Assembly: GCA_045637425.1 (NCBI GenBank)
Contig: JAZTZL010000032.1
Location: forward strand, 62,001-126,000
From: CAJGBR01 sp045637425
Lineage (GTDB): Bacteria > Bacteroidota > Bacteroidia > Bacteroidales > Rikenellaceae
DNA: 64,000 nucleotides
Reading direction: 5' to 3'
Part shown: piece by piece, positions 34,835-44,525 of the stretch
Numbering within the stretch: position 1 is the first letter of the stretch
Layout of the letters: each line of letters begins with the position of its first letter
Made by a program: the position numbers and the translations under genes
The notes under the pieces: model-generated
Databases searched by the model: none
What the model was told of the DNA's origin: nothing
The model's input: only the letters and a program-made list of their open reading frames with translations

Positions 34835-36127
34835 CTACAATTCGGGCACATCAGCTACGATAAACGTACTACCACCGATGTAAATCATATCATCGGGCTG
34901 GGCATTAGCCTTAGCTCGACGCAGCGCTTCAGCCACACCTTCGGGAACAGACTCGCCTCTCAGACCTGCTGCCGTAGCCTTACGGGTCAGTTCATCGGCG
35001 GGCATTGCTCGTTTGACCGACGCATTTGTAAAGTAGTAGTAGCCCTCGCGCGGCAAAAATGGCAATTCAGCCTCCAAGTCTTTGTCCTCAACTACGCCAA
35101 AGACTACCCACAGACGATTGTATTTTTGTCGGGTTATCTGTCTGCCCACCAGAGCCATACCTCCGACATTGTGTCCCGTATCGCAAACCGTAAGCGGAGC
35201 TCGATTCAGAATCTGCCAACGACCCATAAGACCTGTCTGCTGAGCCGCGTGTGCAATGCCGTTGATTACCGATTTATTGTCTATTTTCAGCACTCCGCCT
35301 CTGTTGAGCTGCTCAACTGTGGTCAGCACCGTAGCAACGTTCAATCGTTGACAGTCGCCCGCCAAGTCGCAATCCACCACCAATTCGCCCTCCGCAGTGG
35401 CAAAGGTAAGTCGCTGTCCATTGTCTGTTTCAACAGCCGATGTGCATTTGTACACATCTGATGCGAAGGTGATTGGCGAATTTTGCTCTGCCGCCTTTGA
35501 CTCAAATACCGACTCGGTTTGAGCATCACGCTCGCCAATTACAACCGGCACCGTCGGTTTGATAATCCCAGCCTTTTCAGCTGCAATCGCCGGCAATGTT
35601 TCGCCCAGGAACTGAGTATGGTCAAATGAAATATTTGTAATCACACTCGCCTGCGGAGTAATGATATTTGTCGAATCAAGACGACCACCCATACCCACTT
35701 CGATTACTGCCACATCAACCTTATTACGAGCAAAATAATCGAAAGCCATAGCTACGGTCATTTCGAAGAACGAAGGGCGCAACTGCTCAATCAGCGGTCG
35801 GTTTTGCTCCACGAAGTCCACTACCGACTCGCGCGGAATCATTTCCCCATTTATCTTTATTCTCTCACGAAAATCCTTCAGGTGCGGAGATGTGTACAAA
35901 CCCACGCGGTAGCCCTGCTGCTGTAGAATCGACGCCAACATATGCGACGTAGAGCCTTTGCCGTTGGTTCCTGCGACGTGAATTGTGTGGTAATTTCTAT
36001 GTGGGTGTCCGAAGTGTGAGTCCAGAGCTTCGGTGTTATCGAGATTCGCCTTGTATGCCGCAGCACCAATTCGCTGGAACATCGGCAGCGACGAAAATAA
36101 AAAATCTAAAGTTTCTTCGTAAGTCAT
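34835..36127 (-). CDS. folC: Folylpolyglutamate synthase / dihydrofolate synthase
   Basis: FolC adds glutamate to dihydropteroate and to folates in the cytosol, using ATP. The 430-residue product has the N-terminal P-loop VAGTNGKGSTSHMLASIL, followed by GLYTSPHLKDFRERIKING, the Mg-binding VIEVGMGGRLDSTN, and ITNISFDHTQFLGETLPAIAAEKAGIIK. The Mur-ligase C-terminal domain has GRWQILNRAPLTVCDTGHN. Length is typical. Its ATG overlaps the stop of mntP by one base, so the two are co-transcribed. It supplies folate used by MetH, MetF and GcvT, also in this window. Confidence 0.95.
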   Translation of the reverse strand: MTYEETLDFLFSSLPMFQRIGAAAYKANLDNTEALDSHFGHPHRNYHTIHVAGTNGKGSTSHMLASILQQQGYRVGLYTSPHLKDFRERIKINGEMIPRESVVDFVEQNRPLIEQLRPSFFEMTVAMAFDYFARNKVDVAVIEVGMGGRLDSTNIITPQASVITNISFDHTQFLGETLPAIAAEKAGIIKPTVPVVIGERDAQTESVFESKAAEQNSPITFASDVYKCTSAVETDNGQRLTFATAEGELVVDCDLAGDCQRLNVATVLTTVEQLNRGGVLKIDNKSVINGIAHAAQQTGLMGRWQILNRAPLTVCDTGHNVGGMALVGRQITRQKYNRLWVVFGVVEDKDLEAELPFLPREGYYYFTNASVKRAMPADELTRKATAAGLRGESVPEGVAEALRRAKANAQPDDMIYIGGSTFIVADVPEL

Positions 36128-36699
36128 TACATTAAGTGTTCTAACAATATTCTACCACCGATAACTATCAAAATCACCCCTCCGAGCACCTGAGCCTTCG
36201 AGCCCAGCTTGCTGCTGAAGTAGTAACCCAACTTTATTCCGGCAGCCGAAATGACAAAAGCCGAAATGCCGATAATTACCGCAGCCCAAACTATACCTAT
36301 CGTAACCGTCTGCATCGAGAGCGAAAATCCCGTAGCCAGCGCATCAATGCTATTTGCTACGCACAGCAACAGGGTATTTCTCAGAGCCAGCGATACTGCA
36401 CGAGAGTCCTCCTCTTCCGAAGAAAATGATTCATAAATCATCTTAATACCTAGAAATGCGAGCACTCCGAATGCAATCCAATGGTCAAAAGTTTCGATTA
36501 TTTTATGCACACTGCTACCGCAAATCCAGCCGAAAAGAGTGAATGCAATGTGGAACAATCCCATCGAAATCAGAAATCTTCTGCGCTGGAACGGAGTCGA
36601 GCAATAACACACTCCGACGGTGAGCGAAACAGCAAAGGTATCCAGACTCAGAGCAACGCCCAATAACAATACGGCAACAATTCCTATCATACTATTCAA
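36127..36699 (-). CDS. mntP: MntP-family manganese efflux pump
   Basis: A 190-residue inner-membrane protein with six hydrophobic helices, matching the MntP (YebN, DUF204) manganese exporters. The paired motifs with acidic residues are GVALSLDTFAVSLTVG in helix 1 and CVANSIDALATGFSLS in helix 4, the family's internal duplication. The start may be the ATG at 36699 or the second Met four residues later; the helix is unaffected. A -7 element (36713-36720) lies just upstream. Coupled to folC by a one-base overlap; no functional link between the two is known. Confidence 0.88.
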   Translation of the reverse strand: MNSMIGIVAVLLLGVALSLDTFAVSLTVGVCYCSTPFQRRRFLISMGLFHIAFTLFGWICGSSVHKIIETFDHWIAFGVLAFLGIKMIYESFSSEEEDSRAVSLALRNTLLLCVANSIDALATGFSLSMQTVTIGIVWAAVIIGISAFVISAAGIKLGYYFSSKLGSKAQVLGGVILIVIGGRILLEHLM

Positions 36700-36712
36700 G
36701 TATTTTGACTTG

Positions 36713-36720
36713 CAAAGTTA
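36713..36720 (-). promoter_or_regulatory. -7 element for mntP-folC
   Basis: The minus strand reads TAACTTTG, a consensus match, 14 bases before the mntP ATG. Confidence 0.5.
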
Positions 36721-36773
36721 ATCATATTTTGAAGAACATCTGCCAAGTGCTAATTTTTGTAAAATATTTTTGT

Positions 36774-36781
36774 TAATTTTG
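36774..36781 (+). promoter_or_regulatory. -7 element for the DUF2807-AddB operon
   Basis: TAATTTTG, consensus match, 33 bases before the ATG at 36814. Confidence 0.45.
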
Positions 36782-36813
36782 CAGTCTATCTAGGCTATTA
36801 AAGTTTATTGACG

Positions 36814-37503
36814 ATGAAAAAGATTTTTAGTTTGGTGTTGGCATTGGTGATGCCGATAATGATGTTTGCACAGGAAAAGGTGATTACCAGAGAGTTGCCC
36901 AAATTCAGCAAAGTCGAACTGTCTGGTAATATGAATGTGAAATTTGTGTGTGGTTCGAAAAATGCCTTTGATTTGAAACTTATCGGCATTGGCTCGGACA
37001 AGTTGGATTGGGGGGTTAAAAAGGGTAAATTGTATATAAACCTCAGAGGCTCAAGCAAAAATGCAAGTGCTGATATAACCATCTACTATAAAGAGATTGA
37101 CGAACTTGTAGCAATGTCTTCAAATGTCGTGTTTGAGGAGAATTCAAAATTCGAAATGCTCGATGTGAAACTCGTCTCGGGTGCCTATATGAAATTTGAT
37201 GGCTCGGTAGGCGACCTGATGATGCGCGTTACGGGTAATTCAAATGCAGACCTCTCGGGCGAGTGTGATTATCTGAGCGTTACGGCAGTACACTCAACCG
37301 TGCGCGCCAGCAAATTGGAATCTATTGCAGCGTGGGTGAAGGCTTCGACCGGATCAGAAGTGATGGTCAATGCAGACGAACGACTCGAAATTGACGCCGT
37401 AGGAGCATCAACCGTATTCTATATGGGCGCACCAAAATATATGCGAGTTTCAAATACGCTCAATTCAGAAAAAAATATCGTACCTCTCGACCAAAAAAAA
37501 TAG
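36814..37503 (+). CDS. Secreted head-GIN (DUF2807) domain protein
   Basis: A 229-residue secreted protein, from the ATG at 36814 (a TTG two codons earlier is possible but unneeded). Signal peptide MKKIFSLVLALVMPIMMFAQ is cleaved after about residue 20. The mature part is a right-handed beta-helix-like DUF2807 domain: FSKVELSGNMNVKFVCGS, INLRGSSKNASADITIYYKEI, KLVSGAYMKFDGSVGDLMMRV and a final EKNIVPLDQKK. Such proteins are abundant in Bacteroidetes; their role is unclear. The AddB-like gene starts 6 bases after its stop, so they share a transcript. Confidence 0.88.
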   Translation: MKKIFSLVLALVMPIMMFAQEKVITRELPKFSKVELSGNMNVKFVCGSKNAFDLKLIGIGSDKLDWGVKKGKLYINLRGSSKNASADITIYYKEIDELVAMSSNVVFEENSKFEMLDVKLVSGAYMKFDGSVGDLMMRVTGNSNADLSGECDYLSVTAVHSTVRASKLESIAAWVKASTGSEVMVNADERLEIDAVGASTVFYMGAPKYMRVSNTLNSEKNIVPLDQKK

Positions 37504-37509
37504 TGCAGA

Positions 37510-40326
37510 ATGGCTACATTTCTCGGAGAGACTGCACAGTATCTGCTGTCTGAATTCGGAGCCGAGTTGAGCAATAAGGCTATCCTTTTTCCGGGACAAC
37601 GTGCTGCCCGATTTTTCAGTAACGAATTAAAGTCAATTATAGATGCTCCGATTTGGGAGCCCGAGTACACGACCATAGACCGACTGATGAGTCAGATTAC
37701 AGGTCTGGAATCGTGCGACTCGATTGTTGCCGTAACAAAACTCTACGAAGTATATTCCAACGCACTGAAACACTGTGACCTTACCCCCGAGCCGTTCGAC
37801 CGATTCTATGCGTGGGGCGAGAAGTTGTTGGCGAGTTTTGATATGGTTGATAAATATATGGTCGATGCGAAGATGTTATTCTGCAACATTTCTGACCTCA
37901 AAGAGATTGATGCTGACAACTCCTACCTCGACGAACGACAACGCGAAATTATAAAGAGATTTTTTCTCGGCATAGATATTTTCGGCAAACAATCCGCAGA
38001 AAAAAGCCATTTCATCTCAATTTGGAATCTGCTATTCGAGATTTACACTACATTTCGCAAAATGTTATCAGATAGCGGCTTGTCCTATTCGGGTATGATT
38101 TATCGGCAGGCTGCCGAGGCTATCAAACGCAACGAAGTGGAACTCGACAAGGAATTCATCGTCATCGGATTCAATGCCCTAAGTGCCAGCGAGAAAATTT
38201 TGTTCAATTACCTAAAAAACTCCGGAGCGCAATTCTTCTGGGACTATGACGATTACTATGTCAAGAATGATGTGCAGGAAGCAGGTCTGTTTCTGCGCGA
38301 GAACCTGAAGAGCTATCCCAACCAATTGTTTTCACCCACACACGATAACTTCAGCAAACCGAAAACGATGCAGGTAGTATCGGCTCCGACCGATTCTCTG
38401 CAGAGTAAATATGTGAATACATTTCTGTCGGATTTACACAAGTCTGAGCAACTCGAAAATCGACGCACAGCCATCGTGCTGACAGATGAGTCGCTATTGC
38501 TACCCGTGTTGAATTCCATTCCCGAGTGCGTTGATAAGGTCAACGTAACGATGGGTTATCCCGTTCGGTCCACTACGGCATACGCACTCGTCGAGCGACT
38601 TATGATGCTGCAATTACGCAGCCGCACCAACAATTTTTATCACAAAGATGTCAAGGGCATTTTGAATAATCCGCTGGTAAACAGATGCAATGGAGAGTCG
38701 GTAAAGGAAATATTCGAGAACTTGCGCAAAAGTCGCAAAGTGATGATACCTGCGGAGACATTCAATGATGAGCCGCTATCAAAAAAGATTTTCACAAGAG
38801 CAGAAACAATAGACGAACTGACCAATTATATCATTGACGTATTGTTTTCTATCCACGACAGCGAGGAATCGGACATTTTGGGCACGGAAGTGGTCGGCTG
38901 TATGGTAGACTGTATCTATAAGTTGAGAAATTCACTTAAAGGAATAGAAAAGAATATTGACCGCAAATTATACATATCTCTCATTCTCACAATGTTGCGC
39001 AATTCGAGTGTGCCATTCAAGAGCGACTCGACAAGCGGAGTGCAGATTATGGGGATTCTCGAGACACGAAATCTGGACTTTGACAATGTGCTGATTCTCT
39101 CGATGAATGACGACTCATTCCCGGGGAATATGTCTAATGGCAATATGTTGATACCATACTCGTTACTCGAGACATACGGCTTGCCTACACCTGCTCACCA
39201 CGAGGGAGTCTATGCTTACTACTTCTACCGTCTGCTGCAGCGTGCAACTCGCGTGGATATGGTCTACTGCAGCAAAACAGACGATAGGCGAACAGGCGAA
39301 CAGAGTCGATATATCAGCCAATTGAACTACGAAGATTCGGCGCACACGATTACATACCTGAATATGATGCTGAACATTTCGCTGTGCAATCAACAGAGTA
39401 CATCGGCAGAAAAGAGTGAAGAAATCATCGAGCAACTGAAAAATATGCAGTTCTCGCCCTCGGCGCTTAATACATATTTGAGCTGTCCGTATAAGTTCTA
39501 TTTAAGTTATGTCAAGCAACTGACTGCGGGGCAAGAGGATTTTGATGACGATGTGGATAATATGGCATTCGGAGATATAGTCCACACCTCGATGGAGAAT
39601 CTCTACTCACCAATAATGGAGTTGCCTTTTGATGAACAACAGCCTCAAATCCAGGCAATAATAGGCACTGAGAAGGTTACAGATGCTGTAAATCGAGCCG
39701 TTGGCAAGATTATTCTGGGCGATGAGAATGCTCAATTGGAGAACGAACGTGGCGACATCAGTATTGTTCGTGACATTGCAGTAAGTTACCTTAACCGAAA
39801 CATTTTGCCCTATGATGCATCACGACATAAATTTGCAGTCAAGGGTGTTGAGTACAAGGTTCTCGACCAGCCGCTTGATATTCCCGATGTTGGTACAATC
39901 AAGTTCAGAGGCACAATAGACCGTCTGGATTCGCTCGCTGACGGACGCCTGCGAGTTGTGGATTACAAGACGGGCAACAGAACGACCTCATTCAAAATGC
40001 TCGAGGAGGTGTTCAGTGGCGAACACAAATCGAGCGCAGCGTTTCAGGTGTTGCTCTATTCGTTGTTGATGACTCGCAAATTCAAACAGCAGGTTCAGCC
40101 AGAGTTGTACCAAATATCAAAGATGAGCGGGGACGACTATAGTTCGGAATTGATGCTGAATAAAGCTGTGATTCAATATGTTGACGCGAATATCGAGCGT
40201 GACTTTTTGGACAACCTATCAAGTGCGATATTCCGACCGATGTTCGACCTTGCTACGCGCTTCGAACCAACTGACAAAGCAGACAGATGTACCTACTGCG
40301 ACTACAAAGCCCTATGCGGCAGATAA
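37510..40326 (+). CDS. addB: AddB-like PD-(D/E)XK nuclease family protein
   Basis: A 938-residue protein with an inactivated-helicase N-terminal half and a C-terminal RecB-type nuclease, as in AddB. KAILFPGQRAARFFSNEL stands where the Walker A motif would be, but lacks GKT. QIMGILETRNLDFDNVLILSMNDDSFPG is a helicase-like core segment. The nuclease domain has FGDIVHTSMENL, the REGTIDRLD-like FRGTIDRLDSL and VVDYKTG (Asp818, Lys820). Four cysteines typical of the iron-sulfur staple are present: Cys659 (SCPYKFY) and Cys927, Cys930, Cys936 (CTYCDYKALC). It probably partners the AddA-like protein at 28161. Confidence 0.87.
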   Translation: MATFLGETAQYLLSEFGAELSNKAILFPGQRAARFFSNELKSIIDAPIWEPEYTTIDRLMSQITGLESCDSIVAVTKLYEVYSNALKHCDLTPEPFDRFYAWGEKLLASFDMVDKYMVDAKMLFCNISDLKEIDADNSYLDERQREIIKRFFLGIDIFGKQSAEKSHFISIWNLLFEIYTTFRKMLSDSGLSYSGMIYRQAAEAIKRNEVELDKEFIVIGFNALSASEKILFNYLKNSGAQFFWDYDDYYVKNDVQEAGLFLRENLKSYPNQLFSPTHDNFSKPKTMQVVSAPTDSLQSKYVNTFLSDLHKSEQLENRRTAIVLTDESLLLPVLNSIPECVDKVNVTMGYPVRSTTAYALVERLMMLQLRSRTNNFYHKDVKGILNNPLVNRCNGESVKEIFENLRKSRKVMIPAETFNDEPLSKKIFTRAETIDELTNYIIDVLFSIHDSEESDILGTEVVGCMVDCIYKLRNSLKGIEKNIDRKLYISLILTMLRNSSVPFKSDSTSGVQIMGILETRNLDFDNVLILSMNDDSFPGNMSNGNMLIPYSLLETYGLPTPAHHEGVYAYYFYRLLQRATRVDMVYCSKTDDRRTGEQSRYISQLNYEDSAHTITYLNMMLNISLCNQQSTSAEKSEEIIEQLKNMQFSPSALNTYLSCPYKFYLSYVKQLTAGQEDFDDDVDNMAFGDIVHTSMENLYSPIMELPFDEQQPQIQAIIGTEKVTDAVNRAVGKIILGDENAQLENERGDISIVRDIAVSYLNRNILPYDASRHKFAVKGVEYKVLDQPLDIPDVGTIKFRGTIDRLDSLADGRLRVVDYKTGNRTTSFKMLEEVFSGEHKSSAAFQVLLYSLLMTRKFKQQVQPELYQISKMSGDDYSSELMLNKAVIQYVDANIERDFLDNLSSAIFRPMFDLATRFEPTDKADRCTYCDYKALCGR

Positions 40327-40380
40327 TTTTTTTCAATTTGTTTTTTACATTTAAGGAATACAAGTACAAAAAACAGGCAC

Positions 40381-40418
40381 AAAAAACACCCCCGTCGGAG
40401 TTGATTCTGACGGGGGTG
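40381..40418 (-). terminator. Terminator of the glycosyltransferase operon
   Basis: CACCCCCGTC (40387-40396) pairs perfectly with GACGGGGGTG (40409-40418); six T follow on the minus strand. It may also stop AddB-like transcripts from the other side. Confidence 0.8.
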
Positions 40419-40433
40419 CTGTATCTAAATTGC

Positions 40434-41447
40434 CTAAATATTTTTCGGGAAAAATTTTCGTCCCAACATATATCTCAATATTATCGAGCCTCGGTATATG
40501 CCAGCAGGCTCGGACTTTCTGCACGACTGAATCTCAGCACGTTTGAGTTTCAAACTTGGAATCATTGCTCGGAATTGGCGGTGTGCCTCAATCACACTTT
40601 TGAAATGCTCGACTTTGCGCTGAGCAAGATACATCAGTCCCGTCACACCATCAAGCATCATTCGCACAAATATGATAAAATCGCGCTGCGAATTGTTGAG
40701 ATTCTTGTACAGCATCGCCAAATTGTTTCTGTGATTCAACATTGCCTTTCGCGGCGAATTCTCATTCAGAGTTCCTCCGCCCAGATGGTAGACTGTCGAT
40801 GCAGGATTAACCCACACTTGATAACCAGCAAGTTGTAATCGGCAACAGAGGTCAATCTCCTCCATATGCGCAAAGAAATCTGCATCAAGCCCTCCCACTG
40901 CACGATAGAGGTCGGTGCGCACAAGCAGCGCTGCTCCCGTAGCCCAAAATACCCTACAGGGGGTGTCATACTGCCCGCAATCTTTTTCTACAGTGGACAT
41001 TATCCTACCTCGACAGAAGGGATAACCCAGCGAGTCGATGTAACCGCCTGCTGCGCCTGCATACTCGAACATCTCCGGTTCTCGGTCGGATAGCAACTTG
41101 GGCATAACGGCTGCGATAGAGGAATTACCCTCAATGAGTTCCAACAGCGGCTCTATCCACCCAGCTTTTGGCGCTGCATCTGAATTGAGCAACAACGTAT
41201 AGGGCGTATCAACCTGCTCAATTGCTCTGTTGTAGCCACCTGCAAAACCATAGTTTTGGTCAAATTTCCACAACAAAACCTCGGGGAAATGCTCCCTGAC
41301 ATAGCTGCACGAACCATCTGTCGAACCGTTATCAGCAACTGCAATCTTGCACAATTCGGCATTGCTATGGGCAACGACCCTCGGCAGATAGCTCTTCAAA
41401 TGTTCTTCGCCGTTCCAATTCAGTATTACGATTGTTACCTTTTTCAT
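40434..41447 (-). CDS. Glycosyltransferase family 2
   Basis: A 337-residue GT-A-fold enzyme. The start VTIVILNWNGEEHL, the nucleotide-sugar motif VADNGSTDGS, GFAGGYNRAIEQ and the metal-binding LLLNSDAAPKAGW are classic for the GT2 rhamnosyl/hexosyl-transferase subgroup, with EIDLCCRLQLAGYQVWVNP near the catalytic region. A C-terminal helix with basic residues may touch the membrane. It directly follows the LpxL-like acyltransferase (no gap), so a role in lipid- or polysaccharide-linked envelope synthesis is likely. Donor and acceptor are not known. Confidence 0.9.
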   Translation of the reverse strand: MKKVTIVILNWNGEEHLKSYLPRVVAHSNAELCKIAVADNGSTDGSCSYVREHFPEVLLWKFDQNYGFAGGYNRAIEQVDTPYTLLLNSDAAPKAGWIEPLLELIEGNSSIAAVMPKLLSDREPEMFEYAGAAGGYIDSLGYPFCRGRIMSTVEKDCGQYDTPCRVFWATGAALLVRTDLYRAVGGLDADFFAHMEEIDLCCRLQLAGYQVWVNPASTVYHLGGGTLNENSPRKAMLNHRNNLAMLYKNLNNSQRDFIIFVRMMLDGVTGLMYLAQRKVEHFKSVIEAHRQFRAMIPSLKLKRAEIQSCRKSEPAGIYRGSIILRYMLGRKFFPKNI

Positions 41448-42335
41448 TTATCCAATTTGGGTTCTATCATATTTCCACCGTCTGTGCGACCAGAGCCAGA
41501 GTTCTGGTCTGCGCAGTATCATATTTTCGAGTCGTCGCACATATCGTTCGGTAATCTCGCCCGCACTTATCGACTCGTCACCCGAAAAAATTTGCTCAAA
41601 AGTTCCGACATAGTAGCCAGGCCTCACTTTATCCACATCTAAAAAGTAGACCGGCAGATGGTATTTCACTGCACACTTACCCATTCCCGAGAAAAACTTC
41701 GTATCACGCCCCAGAAATCGGTACCACTCAGTCAGTTTATAGTTTGGCGGCACCTGGTCTGCAACCATTCCGATAACCATCGGACTTGCTCCAACTCCGC
41801 ACTCCTCAGCAATCTTGCGCACAATATCACCCGAAGCTACGGGCTGCGTGCCAAAACGGCTGCGTATCTGTTGCATCAACCGCTCGAACATCGGGCTGCT
41901 CAATCTGTGGTAGACTGCCACTACCCGGTGGTCGGTCAGAAGAGCGTAGTTCGCAACATACTCCCACATCGCATAGTGCGACATCGCACTAATCCACGTT
42001 CTGCCCCGAGTCTGCTGCTCGACTTCTCGGTAGTTCGAGTAGCTCATCTGTGCGAGAATCTGCTCTTCTGAGATACCGCTCATAGAGATTATATCTATTA
42101 TCGTCTCCGCTAAATCTCGATAAAATAACCGTTCGATATCTCTTATTTCACCGATGGTCTTAGCAGGAAATGACCTTGACAGATTGCTACGCACAACCTC
42201 ACGTCTGTAGCCCGAACTACGAAGAACTATATTCACCAACCGTGCCAGCCCCTGATATCTAATTGAATGAGGCAATGCAGCCAACTGTTTGAGTGAACTA
42301 TATAATAATCTGTATCTTAACTCGTCTAATATCAT
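41448..42335 (-). CDS. LpxL/HtrB-like lysophospholipid acyltransferase
   Basis: A 295-residue inner-membrane-associated acyltransferase of the lipid A late acyltransferase family, which adds a secondary acyl chain to lipid A or a related lipid. The catalytic HX4E motif is SHYAMWEY (His120, Glu125). The upstream VRSNLSRSFP and downstream DQVPPNYKLTEWYRFLGR and FFSGMGKCAVKYHLPVYFLD are in family order. Length matches LpxL. Its stop abuts the GT2 gene and its start overlaps the inositol-monophosphatase gene by 4 bases. Confidence 0.9.
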   Translation of the reverse strand: MILDELRYRLLYSSLKQLAALPHSIRYQGLARLVNIVLRSSGYRREVVRSNLSRSFPAKTIGEIRDIERLFYRDLAETIIDIISMSGISEEQILAQMSYSNYREVEQQTRGRTWISAMSHYAMWEYVANYALLTDHRVVAVYHRLSSPMFERLMQQIRSRFGTQPVASGDIVRKIAEECGVGASPMVIGMVADQVPPNYKLTEWYRFLGRDTKFFSGMGKCAVKYHLPVYFLDVDKVRPGYYVGTFEQIFSGDESISAGEITERYVRRLENMILRRPELWLWSHRRWKYDRTQIG

Positions 42336-43132
42336 TCTAAGTCTGCGATGGCTTTTCTGAATTCGGCTGCAATCTTCTTATTTGTTGCAATGATTTGATG
42401 ACCGAAAACAAAATTTGTGCCACCCGACATATCCGTAACCACGCCACCTGCGCGCTCGACTATGAGCGTACCCGCAGCAACGTCCCACGATGCGAGGTTT
42501 CTCTGCGAGAAGGCGTCGAATCGACCACAGGCTACGTACGCCAAATTTGCAGCCGCCGACCCCATACGTCTAACACCATTCGAATTGAGTTGAAGGTATT
42601 TCATCTGGCGCAGAAATGTATCTATATAGTCGTGCATATTGTATGCGAATCCGTGTGCTATCAGGCTGTTTTTCAGCGAATCGACCTTTGAAACACGTAT
42701 CTCTTTTCCATCAAGGTATGCAGCAGAACCCTCCCACGCATAGAACATTTCGCCAGACACGATTTCGTAGATTACGCCTACTACGATTTTTTGTCTGTTC
42801 ATCAGTGCAATGCTCACGCAATAGGGTGGTATATTATGCACAAAATTCGTAGTCCCGTCCAATGGGTCGATAATCCAGCACAGACCCTCATACAACTCGC
42901 CACACTCCGAAACCGTATGCTCTTCGGTAATGAATTCAGCCTCGGGGACAATCTCCTTCAGTCGCTTAACTATCAACTTCTCAGCCTCTCTATCAACGTA
43001 TGAAACCAGACTCTGGTCACCCTTCTCCTCAACCTTGTCTACCGAGAAGTTACGACGCTCCCTACCGATGAACTCACCTGCCTCGCGAGCCACTTGGCAA
43101 ACCTCAACACAAATACTCGAATAGTCCACCAT
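42332..43132 (-). CDS. Inositol monophosphatase family protein
   Basis: A 266-residue Mg-dependent phosphatase of the IMPase/SuhB/CysQ superfamily. Metal and substrate motifs are EFITEEHT (Glu), WIIDPLDGTTNFVHNIP (DPLDGT) and SWDVAAGTLIVERAGGVVTD (WDxAAG). Length is typical. Substrate could be inositol phosphate, a sugar phosphate or PAP. It is translationally coupled on both sides (one base with the DUF389 gene, 4 bases with the acyltransferase), linking it to envelope-related genes. Confidence 0.93.
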   Translation of the reverse strand: MVDYSSICVEVCQVAREAGEFIGRERRNFSVDKVEEKGDQSLVSYVDREAEKLIVKRLKEIVPEAEFITEEHTVSECGELYEGLCWIIDPLDGTTNFVHNIPPYCVSIALMNRQKIVVGVIYEIVSGEMFYAWEGSAAYLDGKEIRVSKVDSLKNSLIAHGFAYNMHDYIDTFLRQMKYLQLNSNGVRRMGSAAANLAYVACGRFDAFSQRNLASWDVAAGTLIVERAGGVVTDMSGGTNFVFGHQIIATNKKIAAEFRKAIADLE

Positions 43133-44523
43133 TACTCTTCAACTATCAATTTTATTTTGTTACATTTAGTTCTGACCTTGAGCCATTCGCCAATCTGTTC
43201 GCGATCTCGGCCACTGAGCTGCACATCTGGCTCAGTCTTGATAAGACACACCAGCACGGTATCAGTCGGCTCGCCTGCACTATTGTGCACGACAGTCTTC
43301 GAGAGTGCCGTATTTACGCGCTTGGGAATCAGGGCAGACATCTCCTTACTGATATCGCTTGTGGGAATCGCATCTCGAGTATATGTCGCCAATCGCTCTT
43401 CGAGTCGTTTGATTCTCGCATTCTTATCCTTCAGCAACTCCTCCATATTGGTCTGCAGCAGCGACACACTCATCTCTTCCTGCTGGGGATTCGCGTGTCG
43501 AATGTTCAATGCTACATCTTTCAGGCCATATTGAGGCAGCTGCGCAGTTATGTTTGCGATAGCATCTTCAGAGACCGACTCGCCAATGAGCACAACGTCA
43601 ATTCGAGGTTCGGAGGTAGAAAATGTCTTATCGTATTTCAGAATCTGCGCTTTGTCGAATTTGATTACACTTGCCACAAATTTATCTGCATTTGCCTCGA
43701 AGATAGTCTGTTTCACGATTCGGAAACCCAACAAAACGCTGGGTGCAATCGTGATAAACGCCAACAGCGACATATAATGTTTAACGGTACGTTCGCGACG
43801 CGGGTCGAGAATAGTCTTCTTTTCGTAATCCAAAAATCTCACGATTATGAACGTAGCCAAAGCAATGAATACCGTATTGATGAAGAACAGATATATTGCA
43901 CCAATAAAGTACGAGAACTGACCCGTAGCGATGCCGAAACCTGCCGTACAGAGAGGTGGCATCAATGCCGTAGCGATTGCCACACCGGGGATTACGGTCG
44001 AAGTTCTGTCCTTACGCGACTGAGCCACGATTCCGGCCAGACCACCGAACAGCGCAATCAGCACGTCCCACGTCGTCGGCGTAGTACGCGCGAGCAGTTC
44101 GCTTTGAGCATTACTCAACGGGCTGATGCAGAAATAGAGTGTCGAGGTAAGAATCGCTACCAGCACCATAAAACCAAAATTCTTCAGCGAACGTTTCATC
44201 AGTTGGAAGTCATTGGTACCCAGCGACAAACCTAAACCCATAATCGGACCCATAAGTGGAGAAATCAACATCGCACCGATAATTACCGCAGTTGAATTGA
44301 CATTCAGACCGATTGATGCTACCATCGTCGCAAATATCAAAATCCAGAGATTCGTCCCCTGAAATTCAACACTTTTTGAAATGTTCTGCGTAACCTCTTC
44401 CTGCGAGGCATTATCTTCTGCGAGATTGAACTTCAATCTCAAAAAATTCTTCAGCGCGTCCCAGCGATTATTTCCGTTTTCTGGAGTGGGAGTCGGAATA
44501 GGATTTTGTGTATTTTCTGTCAT
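43132..44523 (-). CDS. DUF389 (TIGR00341) family membrane protein
   Basis: A 463-residue membrane protein with a DUF389 core. The conserved motif NSTAVIIGAMLISPLMGPIMGLGLSLG is present around residues 75-102. Other helices include FMVLVAILTSTLYFCISPL, TALMPPLCTAGFGIATGQF and FINTVFIALATFIIVRFL. The C-terminal 170 residues are soluble with a coiled stretch (SLLQTNMEELLKDKNARIKRLEERLATY). Function unknown; family members are thought of as transporters or channels. It starts two bases after the rsmI stop. Confidence 0.88.
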   Translation of the reverse strand: MTENTQNPIPTPTPENGNNRWDALKNFLRLKFNLAEDNASQEEVTQNISKSVEFQGTNLWILIFATMVASIGLNVNSTAVIIGAMLISPLMGPIMGLGLSLGTNDFQLMKRSLKNFGFMVLVAILTSTLYFCISPLSNAQSELLARTTPTTWDVLIALFGGLAGIVAQSRKDRTSTVIPGVAIATALMPPLCTAGFGIATGQFSYFIGAIYLFFINTVFIALATFIIVRFLDYEKKTILDPRRERTVKHYMSLLAFITIAPSVLLGFRIVKQTIFEANADKFVASVIKFDKAQILKYDKTFSTSEPRIDVVLIGESVSEDAIANITAQLPQYGLKDVALNIRHANPQQEEMSVSLLQTNMEELLKDKNARIKRLEERLATYTRDAIPTSDISKEMSALIPKRVNTALSKTVVHNSAGEPTDTVLVCLIKTEPDVQLSGRDREQIGEWLKVRTKCNKIKLIVEE

Positions 44524-44525
44524 AA

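Noticed and set aside
40287..40838. 183-codon plus-strand open frame after the AddB-like gene
   Set aside because: It spans a terminator and then runs antisense to the glycosyltransferase gene; it is a shadow frame.
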